Positions 58,094-64,000 of a stretch of DNA of 64,000 bases are shown here, one piece after another. The notes under the pieces are model-generated. The model was not told the origin of the DNA, did not search any database, and saw only the letters and a program-made list of their open reading frames with translations. The position numbers and the translations under genes were made by a program. How positions within the stretch are numbered: the stretch's first letter is position 1; each line of letters begins with the position of its first letter. Source of the DNA: JAXHUE01 sp034189655 (lineage in GTDB: Bacteria > Chloroflexota > Dehalococcoidia > E44-bin15). Location of the stretch: NCBI GenBank assembly GCA_034189655.1, contig JAXHUE010000001.1, forward strand, positions 1 to 64,000, in the 5' to 3' direction.

Positions 58094-58351
58094 TTAGCCC
58101 TGCCTCTTCTCCTGGACCAGGGCCCCGTAGGGGCAGTAGCGGGCGCATATGCCACAGTTGTCGCAGCGCTCGGTGAAGGAGATCTGGTACTCGTCCTCGG
58201 CCCCCACGAGGCGGCGCACCCTTATGGCTGCCTTCGCCGGGATGAACGCCTTCTCGAACCTCAAAGAGCAGCGCAGCTCGCAGATCAGGCAGCCGGTGCA
58301 CCTGGCGGCATCTACCCTTATGGGCGGCCCCTTTCGCTTCGTCTGGGTCAC
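58094..58351 (-). CDS. 4Fe-4S ferredoxin-type subunit
   Basis: 85 residues with two cluster motifs: 'ARCTGCLICELRCSLRFE' and 'ERCDNCGICARYCPYGAL'. The second is a canonical CxxCxxCxxxCP; the first ends in C-S rather than C-P. It is probably the electron partner of the AOR-family protein that starts one base after its stop. The GTG start at 58351 follows GGAGGT by six bases. Four bases separate it from the UroD-family gene upstream. Confidence 0.9.
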   Translation of the reverse strand: MTQTKRKGPPIRVDAARCTGCLICELRCSLRFEKAFIPAKAAIRVRRLVGAEDEYQISFTERCDNCGICARYCPYGALVQEKRQG

Positions 58352-58355
58352 GCCT

Positions 58356-59405
58356 TTACCTCCTCTCGCTGTAGCTCCCGTACCTCCGTCCGCACTCCAG
58401 GAAGTGGATGACGTTCTCCAGGGGGGCGTTATCGGGCACCTGGCACCCGGAGCACAGGATATACCTGTAGTCGCTGGGCGCGGCGGCGGTATCGATGCTC
58501 TCCCTGACCCTGCGCTCGATCTCCTCCCTGGTGCCCTCGACGTAGGTCTCGCCGGCGAAGTTACCGATCACCGCCACCTTCCCCTGGGAGGCCTCCACCA
58601 TCTTGGCCAGCGAGGCCGGGGCGTCTATGCTGATGCCGTCGACCCCCATGGAGACCAGGTCCTCCATGATGGGGTCGGTGTAGCCGCAGATGTGGAGGCA
58701 TATCGGCTTATCGGTGTACTGCCTGACGTAGTCGATGGTCTCCTGGAGATAGGGCTGTACCCACTTCCGGAACATCTTGGGGGATATCACGCTGCAGCCG
58801 GCACTGGGGTCGGCAATGGTGAGGCACCCGATGTTGGCCTCGACGAGCCCCCGGGCCACCAGCTTGGCGAACTCGGTGGTGAAGCGGAGCAGCTCGTGGA
58901 CGCGCTCGGGGTCCTCCTTGGTATCGTAGATGGTGTTCTCGATCCCGCGCATCATCATCGCCGTAGACCAGGGAGAGACGCTCATGGCATCAATGGTGGT
59001 CTCCGGCAGCTCTTTATCGGCCAGGTTGCATATCTCCTGGTAGTAGTGGAGGCGCTCGTAGCTCTTGATGTCGGGCATCGGGGGCAGTGTGAGCCTCTTC
59101 CCCTCCCCGAACGCCAGCCCACCCATGCCGCGCTCTTTAAGCTCCTGAAACGATACCCCGAAGAGCTCGGCAAAGAGGCCGGGGTCGCCCACCAGCATGG
59201 TGATGCCGTCCTGGGGGACGACATCGTACAGGGTGACCATGGCCTTCACGAACTTCTCTGGCTGGGTGCGCACCTCCTTGGGGGTGACGCCGGCACGGCC
59301 GAGGACGGGTATGAAGCTCTGCATGGTCCTCACCGGTATCCTGTCGGTGCGCGCGCCGCCGAACGCCGACGCGATGTGGTCTCTCCCGGTATAGTGCCCC
59401 GTCAT
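58356..59405 (-). CDS. UroD-family corrinoid methyltransferase (MtaA/CmuA-like)
   Basis: 349 residues of the uroporphyrinogen decarboxylase fold used by cobamide:CoM and O-demethylating methyltransferases. 'DRIPVRTMQSFIPVLGRAGV' opens the barrel. The zinc-type ligands are His and Cys in 'KPICLHICGYTDPIM' (HxC) and a Cys in 'YILCSGCQVPDNAP'. True UroD arginines are not evident. With the corrinoid protein encoded next to it, it should move a methyl group to or from cobalt; the methyl donor is unknown. ATG 59405 follows GGAGAG; a frame upstream has no homology. Confidence 0.88.
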   Translation of the reverse strand: MTGHYTGRDHIASAFGGARTDRIPVRTMQSFIPVLGRAGVTPKEVRTQPEKFVKAMVTLYDVVPQDGITMLVGDPGLFAELFGVSFQELKERGMGGLAFGEGKRLTLPPMPDIKSYERLHYYQEICNLADKELPETTIDAMSVSPWSTAMMMRGIENTIYDTKEDPERVHELLRFTTEFAKLVARGLVEANIGCLTIADPSAGCSVISPKMFRKWVQPYLQETIDYVRQYTDKPICLHICGYTDPIMEDLVSMGVDGISIDAPASLAKMVEASQGKVAVIGNFAGETYVEGTREEIERRVRESIDTAAAPSDYRYILCSGCQVPDNAPLENVIHFLECGRRYGSYSERR

Positions 59406-59469
59406 GGTCTCTCCTCCAATCGAGATCGTCTCGCCCATCGGGATGGGCCCCCACACTACGGGGGTGAGG

Positions 59470-60108
59470 TCAGCCCATCCCCAGTATCTCCTTTGCCCTG
59501 GTCACCGCCGAGGCGGCATCGGAGGCATAGCCATCGGCCCCTATCTCGTCGGCATAGCTCTGGGTGACGATGGCCCCGCCGATCAGGATCTTCACCCTGC
59601 CCTTGAGCCCGGCCTGGGCCAGGGCCTCGACGGTCTCCTTCATGCAGGGGATGGTAGTGCCCAGGAGCGCCGACATGCCGATGAGAGGGGCATCGTGCTC
59701 CAGGGCCGCAGCGACGAAGCGCTCCGGCGACGTGTCCACCCCCAGGTCGATGACCTCGAAGCCGGCCCCCTTCATCATCACCCCCACCAGGTTCTTCCCG
59801 ATGTCGTGGACGTCACCCCTCACCGTGCCCAGTATCACCCTGCCCAGGGGCTTGACGCCGGCACCGACGAGCAGCGGCTCCAGTATCTCCATGCCCTGCT
59901 TCATCGCCTTGGCGGCGAAGAGCACCTCAGGGAGGTATATATCCCCCCTCTTGAACTGCTCCCCCACCTCGTTCATGCCGGCGATGAGGCCCTCGTTGAG
60001 CACCCTCTCAACAGATATACCCTGGTCGAGTGCTGTCCTCACAAGCTCCGTGACCGTATCGGCCTCACCCTCGATTAAATTCTCCACGATACCCTTAAGC
60101 TCGTCCAT
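59470..60108 (-). CDS. corrinoid protein (methyltransferase methyl-carrier)
   Basis: 212 residues in two domains. The helical cap domain (about 1-85) has 'LNEGLIAGMNEVGEQFKRGD' and 'YLPEVLFAAKAMKQGMEIL'. The B12-binding domain has 'GTVRGDVHDIGKNLVGVMMK', whose His in DxHxxG ligates cobalt, 'IGMSALLGTTIPCMKET' and 'VKILIGGAIVT'. It matches MtbC/MtmC/MtaC-type carriers. Together with the UroD-family methyltransferase and the MetH-reactivation-like protein it forms a methyl-transfer set. Confidence 0.93.
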   Translation of the reverse strand: MDELKGIVENLIEGEADTVTELVRTALDQGISVERVLNEGLIAGMNEVGEQFKRGDIYLPEVLFAAKAMKQGMEILEPLLVGAGVKPLGRVILGTVRGDVHDIGKNLVGVMMKGAGFEVIDLGVDTSPERFVAAALEHDAPLIGMSALLGTTIPCMKETVEALAQAGLKGRVKILIGGAIVTQSYADEIGADGYASDAASAVTRAKEILGMG

Positions 60109-60127
60109 CGTTTACCCCCAAGGCACC

Positions 60128-60922
60128 CTATTTCCCGGTGAACCGGGGCCTTCTCTTCTCGGCAAAGGCCCGCATCCCCTCCATGAGGTCCTCGCCATAA
60201 GAGAGCCGCTCCACCAGCTCCGGCTCACAGACATATATATCCCCGATGTTGGCCGCCGTGGACGCGTTCACGATCTTCTTTGCCATCCTCACCGCGACGG
60301 GGGCCCTGGCCGATATCTTGTCTACCATCTCGTGTGCCGCCGTCATGAGCATATCGGGGGGAACCACCTTGCACACGAGCCCGATACGCAGCGCCTCCTC
60401 GGCGTCCACGTTCTCGCAGGTCATGATCATCTCCTTGGCCTTCGACGGTCCCACGATCCGGGCCAGGCGCGGCGTGCACCCCCAGGTATAGAAGAGCCCC
60501 ACGTTGGCCTCCGGGATGCCGAATCGGGCGTTCTGTGATGCGATGATGAAGTCGCACCCGTGGGCAACCACAAACCCCGCCCCCAGGCAGACACCGTTCA
60601 CCGCGGCGATGGTGACCTGCTCTAAGCTCTCCAGCTTGCGAATGAAGTCGTGCCCCGCCATCTGCTGCAGCCTCATGCTGTGATGCGGCGACACGTTGCC
60701 CTGCCCCGAGCCCAGGCCGATCAAGTCCGCCCCCCCGGAGAAGGCAGTGCCGGCACCGGTGAATATGACGAACCTGGTATCGGGGTCCATCTTAAGCTCG
60801 GTGAAGAGGTGGTCGAACTCATCGAGCATGCGCCCATTCATGGCATTCCTCTTCTCCGGCCGGTTCAGGGTCACCGTCACGGTGGAATCAGACCTCTCCA
60901 CGATGAGTGCCTCGTACTCCAT
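60128..60922 (-). CDS. enoyl-CoA hydratase/isomerase family protein
   Basis: 264 residues of the crotonase fold: 'VTVTLNRPEKRNAMNG', oxyanion-hole strands 'GAGTAFSGGADLIGLGS' and 'AAVNGVCLGAGFVVAHGCDF', then 'ARFGIPEANVGLFYTWGCTP'. One catalytic Glu appears in 'IPEANVGL'; the position of the second hydratase Glu is occupied by Gly/Ala, so isomerase or another crotonase reaction is also possible. It lies between the corrinoid protein and the MetH-reactivation-like gene. Confidence 0.88.
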   Translation of the reverse strand: MEYEALIVERSDSTVTVTLNRPEKRNAMNGRMLDEFDHLFTELKMDPDTRFVIFTGAGTAFSGGADLIGLGSGQGNVSPHHSMRLQQMAGHDFIRKLESLEQVTIAAVNGVCLGAGFVVAHGCDFIIASQNARFGIPEANVGLFYTWGCTPRLARIVGPSKAKEMIMTCENVDAEEALRIGLVCKVVPPDMLMTAAHEMVDKISARAPVAVRMAKKIVNASTAANIGDIYVCEPELVERLSYGEDLMEGMRAFAEKRRPRFTGK

Positions 60923-60943
60923 GCGTCACCCCCTTTTCGTCAA

Positions 60944-61624
60944 TTAGTGCACTGTCCTTCGGTATGCGCATCCCTTCATGTTGCAGTGGCGGCAGGGGTT
61001 GGTCCGCCCCACCCCCACAATCCCCGCCCCCATGCCGACACAGAAGGATACCGACTTCCTCGGTATCATGCTGGAGTGCTCGTTCAGACAGACCCCGATG
61101 GCCTCGCCACTCAAGAGAGAGAAGAGCACCTGCTGCTCCGAGACGTCCCACCTTCCATATCCCGGGCTCGAGCGGGGGCCCACCGCGATGCCCATCTCCG
61201 CGGCCCGCTGGCAGACCAGGTAGTTGACATGGTCGGCCACGCTGTCCGCCGCCACCGAGCCCACGCAGTCCAGGGCCAGGGCCGCGGGATACTCCCCGGC
61301 CTCGAAGAGCTGAGACACCCGCTCCTCCAGCTCAAACCCGATGGTGCATATGGCGACCCCCAGGAGCTGCGCCCCCTGCCACGTGCTCAAGGCGCTCCCC
61401 GGCCGAATGGTGAGCCCGCCCTCCAGGGCCATCGCCCCTGCCCGCAGCTCCCCGACTGCCACCTGGGTATAGACCGCCCTGGGCTCGATGAGGCTGCGGC
61501 CCTCTTCAATGCCCCAGGCCACCACCTGCCGTATGACAGGCCTGGGGCCCCGCGCCTTGTAGCCCTGCAGCCTCAGCACCTCCCTCTCCTCTATCCTCAC
61601 CGCTATGCCCCTGATGATCTCCAT
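60944..61624 (-). CDS. MetH-reactivation-domain-like protein with C-terminal Cys motif
   Basis: 226 residues. It resembles the C-terminal AdoMet-binding reactivation domain of B12-dependent methionine synthase: 'FELEERVSQLFEAGEYPAAL', 'LDCVGSVAADSVADHVNYLV', and the key 'SSPGYGRWDVSEQQVLF' followed by 'MIPRKSVSFCVGMGAG'. Here it stands alone, with an added tail 'NPCRHCNMKGCAYRR' that could bind an Fe-S cluster or metal. Next to a corrinoid protein it may re-methylate or reduce oxidised cobalt. First gene after the promoter at 61651-61679. Confidence 0.85.
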   Translation of the reverse strand: MEIIRGIAVRIEEREVLRLQGYKARGPRPVIRQVVAWGIEEGRSLIEPRAVYTQVAVGELRAGAMALEGGLTIRPGSALSTWQGAQLLGVAICTIGFELEERVSQLFEAGEYPAALALDCVGSVAADSVADHVNYLVCQRAAEMGIAVGPRSSPGYGRWDVSEQQVLFSLLSGEAIGVCLNEHSSMIPRKSVSFCVGMGAGIVGVGRTNPCRHCNMKGCAYRRTVH

Positions 61625-61650
61625 TCCATCTGCCCATCCGTCTCACGGCG

Positions 61651-61679
61651 ATTCTACCACCTGGGAGGCCCAGGGTCAA
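61651..61679 (-). promoter_or_regulatory. promoter of the corrinoid/AOR operon
   Basis: On the minus strand: TTGACC (61679-61674), 17 bp, TAGAAT (61656-61651), about 30 bp before the first gene. It separates this operon from the CoA-transferases upstream. Confidence 0.82.
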
Positions 61680-61742
61680 AGGGCATCCAGGGAGGGACTT
61701 GACGCCCCTCCCCCCATAGAGGGCCACAGGCCTCTGCTTTCG

Positions 61743-62993
61743 CTATATGCCACTCAGCACGGCGGGTAAGTCGGCCTCGGTGGTGATCACCCCCTCCGCG
61801 AGCATGTCTGCTAGCTCGTCATCGGAGTAGCCCAGGAGCTCCTTGTAGACGTACTCGTTGTCCTCGCCCAGGCACGGCCCCGCCTTGGAGATATTGTTGG
61901 GGGTCCGGGACAGGATATAGGCAGGGGCATTGTAGGCGTGGCTGCCGATGACCTTGTGCTCCAGGAAGCGGTAGTGCTTGCGCTCTTTGAGCTGGGGGTC
62001 ATTGAACAGGTCCTCGCAGTTCTGCACCACGCCGCAGGGCACGCCGGCGTCCTGGAGCATGGCCATGAGCTGGTGAGGGGCGAAGTCCCTGGTCCACTCC
62101 GCTATCCTGGCGTTGAGCTTCTCCTCGTTCTCCTTCCTCGCCATCATGGTGGCGAACGTGGGGTCGTCCAGCCACTCCACGTGCCCCATGACGCAGCAGA
62201 GGTTCTGCCACTCCTCCTCGCTGGTCACGGTGATGGCCACCCAGCGGTCGGCCCCCAGCACCGGGTAGAGGCCGTGGGGTGCCATGTAGGGGTCGCTGTT
62301 GCCCATGCGGTTGGCGATACGCCCGTTTATCATGTAGTCCATCACTGTGGGCGTCAGGAAGTTGACCCCGGCCTCCACCTGGGACTGGTCCAGGTACATC
62401 CCCTGCCCCGTCTTCTGCCGGTGGAGCAGCGCCCCGATGGTGGTCATCATCAGGTACCACGGGGCGATGAAATCGCTGTAGTTGTTGAACAGGGGCAGCG
62501 GGTCTCTGTCGGGCCAGCCCGTCAAGTGAGAGTAGCCGGCATAGGTGACCCCGAACATGCCGTACCCCCCGAAGGTGTTCAGCGGCCCCTTCTGTCCCAT
62601 CTGGCAGGTGGAGTAGTAGATGATGTCCGGCTTTATCTTGCGTGCCTCCTCGTAGTCCAGCCCCAGTGCCTTCATCGAGCCCGGGGTGAAGGACTCGGTG
62701 ACGATATCGGCCCACTTGATGAGCCTCCTGGCCACCTCCTTGCCCTTGGGGTGGGTGAGGTCTAGGCTCATGCCGTACTTGCTGGTGTTGTATGCCGTGC
62801 CGAAGGCACTGCGGTCTATTCCGGGGATGCCGTCGCGGAAGGGAAAGGCCGTCCTCAAGGTATCGGGCCTCTTGTGGGACTCAACGCGAACCACGGTCGC
62901 CCCGTGCTGGGCAAACTCCCTCGCCGGCTGGACTCCCACCCCGACCCAGGCGAAATCGGCCACCTTTATCCCCTCGAACACCTGCTTAGCCAT
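61743..62993 (-). CDS. class III CoA-transferase family protein, probably non-catalytic subunit
   Basis: 416 residues. Family features: 'VADFAWVGVGVQPAREFAQH', 'ATVVRVESHKRPDTLR', 'YNTSKYGMSLDLTHPKGKEV' and 'QMGQKGPLNTFGGYGMFGV'. The catalytic Asp normally found in that last segment is replaced by Gly ('GGYGMFG'). The adjacent upstream gene keeps the Asp, so the two may form a heteromer. 32 bases separate them. Possible substrates are bulky or dicarboxylic acyl groups; no direct evidence. Confidence 0.85.
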   Translation of the reverse strand: MAKQVFEGIKVADFAWVGVGVQPAREFAQHGATVVRVESHKRPDTLRTAFPFRDGIPGIDRSAFGTAYNTSKYGMSLDLTHPKGKEVARRLIKWADIVTESFTPGSMKALGLDYEEARKIKPDIIYYSTCQMGQKGPLNTFGGYGMFGVTYAGYSHLTGWPDRDPLPLFNNYSDFIAPWYLMMTTIGALLHRQKTGQGMYLDQSQVEAGVNFLTPTVMDYMINGRIANRMGNSDPYMAPHGLYPVLGADRWVAITVTSEEEWQNLCCVMGHVEWLDDPTFATMMARKENEEKLNARIAEWTRDFAPHQLMAMLQDAGVPCGVVQNCEDLFNDPQLKERKHYRFLEHKVIGSHAYNAPAYILSRTPNNISKAGPCLGEDNEYVYKELLGYSDDELADMLAEGVITTEADLPAVLSGI

Positions 62994-63025
62994 CTCTATC
63001 CTCCTTCTCGCCTATGCCTCGCATC

Positions 63026-64000
63026 CTAGATGACGCCCCTGGTCTTTAAGAGCACCATCTGCTCCCTGGAGAGCCCCAGCCCCTTCACATAGACCTCCTC
63101 GTTGTGCTCCCCGATGAGCGGCGCCCGGCGCTGCGGCTGGTAGGCCGGCAACTCCGTCCATTTCACCGGCCACCCCGGATAGGTGAGCGTATCCCCCAGT
63201 TCGGGGTGCTCTATGCTGGTCCAGAACTCCCTCGCCACAAGCTGCGGGCTCTCCACCACGTCCCTTGCATCGCTCGCGGGCACCACGAGTATCTCCCGCT
63301 TCAGCGCGGCCTCGAGCAGCTCGGCCTTGGTCTTGGTGAGGAGGTACTCGCTTATGGACCTGTCCAGCTCGTTCCTCTGCTCCTGCGTTATCTGCGAGGA
63401 ATCGTAGCTGCTCCAGTCATAGTCCTTTAAGTCCTGGCAGTACCCCTCGGCGTTGGCCATCTTCACCAGCTCCGTCGAGGACTTGACCATGCCCGCCTGG
63501 GCGCCGCCGCCCGACATGTGCAGCACGTGGCCGTCCTTGCAGGGCCACATTATCCTGCCGTAGAGGGGGCCCGGTGGCGTGGGCCGCGGCGACATGAAGC
63601 CGGGGCCCATGCCGCGGTAGTTGACCTTTAAGATATCCCATATCTCGGAGGCGATCATGAGCGAGAGCACTACCCCCTGCTGGCAGGACACGTCCACGTG
63701 CTGCCCCTCGCCGCTCATCACGCGGTGGTAGTGGGCCATCATGGAGCCCATGGCACCGTGGAGGGCCCCCAGGAAATAGAACTGGGGGGCGCTTATGCGG
63801 TTGGGCTGGCGGTCGAACTCGCCGTAGAGGCGCACCATCCCCGCCATGGATACCCCGACGAGGTCAGTGGTCTTATAGTGAGCATAGGGGCCGTTCTGGC
63901 CGAACGGCGTGATCGAGGTCATGACCAGGTCGGGCCTGATCTTCTCCAGCTCCTCGTAGCACAGGCCCAGGCCGTGCAGGTAGCCCGGCTCGAAGGACTC
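63026..64000 (-). CDS. class III CoA-transferase, catalytic type (5' end outside window)
   Basis: 324 residues are visible; the frame is open to the window edge, so the N-terminus lies beyond 64000. 'YEELEKIRPDLVMTSITPFG' and 'NGPYAHYKTTDLVGVSMAGM' place the catalytic Asp in 'TTDLVG'. The C-terminal part contains 'VSCQQGVVLSLMIASEIW' and ends 'GLSREQMVLLKTRGVI'. It resembles the large CaiB/BaiF group of anaerobes and pairs with the Asp-less copy downstream. Confidence 0.88.
   Translation of the reverse strand, partial: ESFEPGYLHGLGLCYEELEKIRPDLVMTSITPFGQNGPYAHYKTTDLVGVSMAGMVRLYGEFDRQPNRISAPQFYFLGALHGAMGSMMAHYHRVMSGEGQHVDVSCQQGVVLSLMIASEIWDILKVNYRGMGPGFMSPRPTPPGPLYGRIMWPCKDGHVLHMSGGGAQAGMVKSSTELVKMANAEGYCQDLKDYDWSSYDSSQITQEQRNELDRSISEYLLTKTKAELLEAALKREILVVPASDARDVVESPQLVAREFWTSIEHPELGDTLTYPGWPVKWTELPAYQPQRRAPLIGEHNEEVYVKGLGLSREQMVLLKTRGVI

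Noticed and set aside
56875..59567. Long plus-strand open frames opposite the AOR and UroD-family genes
   Set aside because: They mirror the real genes, have no ribosome-binding sites and no recognisable motifs.

Overview
The window is a 64 kb piece of a GC-rich bacterial chromosome, with one 100-N scaffold gap at 48936-49035. Gene content suggests an anaerobic Chloroflexota, most likely a Dehalococcoidia-like lineage assembled from a metagenome. The reasons are the many corrinoid-dependent enzymes, several class III CoA-transferases, an aldehyde:ferredoxin oxidoreductase-family protein, a Gram-positive-type DnaB-DnaD-DnaI replication cluster, the ~83-residue EF-Tu-domain-like protein, and frequent TTG/GTG starts. 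The lineage is inferred from gene content, not from a marker phylogeny. No tRNA, rRNA, CRISPR array, transposase or prophage gene was seen. Most of the window looks like stable chromosome.

Layout. 1-11200 (+): the end of an alpha/beta hydrolase, then purF-purM-purH with a GalT-like gene, a glycosyltransferase and MFS transporter, a nicotinamidase/nicotinate phosphoribosyltransferase fusion, a lipoprotein and a PrsW/YhfC-like membrane protein. 11224-16300 (-): CNNM/CorC, DUF2344, M48 protease, histidine phosphatase and tilS in one run. 16350-20713: tsaD, a small gene, a membrane protein with 17 glycines spaced four apart, and groES-groEL under a CIRCE operator. 20740-26188: an M16 peptidase diverging from an MBL hydrolase, lysA, holB, ricT. 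26185-34316 (-): rpsU, yqeY, purQ, a small wHTH/TM gene, purL, rplI, dnaB, dnaD, dnaI, HNH.

34447-46859 (-) is the first accessory-metabolism block: a B12-dependent acyl-CoA mutase (large and small subunits) with its MeaB GTPase, an MmgE/PrpD protein, two paralogous class III CoA-transferases, an NDP-forming acyl-CoA synthetase alpha subunit, a DUF166 protein and a B12-binding radical SAM protein. They lie in one close-packed run behind a clear sigma-A promoter. 46957-55016 holds an EF-Tu-domain-like gene, the riboflavin genes, dcd, and an ECF sigma/anti-sigma pair followed by a chagasin-like lipoprotein and a SIMPL protein. 55142-56233 (+) is signal peptidase I and pyrE.

56230-64000 (-) is the second accessory block: two class III CoA-transferases, then behind a separate promoter a MetH-reactivation-like protein, enoyl-CoA hydratase, a corrinoid protein, a UroD-family methyltransferase, a ferredoxin and an AOR-family protein. 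Both blocks point to anaerobic acyl-CoA and one-carbon metabolism that uses cobamide cofactors. The most unusual molecular details are a signal peptidase I with His in place of the general-base Lys, an AOR with Asp in place of a cluster-ligand Cys, an acyl-CoA mutase with a rewritten substrate-channel motif, and a CoA-transferase pair in which one member lacks the catalytic Asp. Promoters of the form TTGACx-17-TAGAAT/TATAAT recur and define transcription units well.
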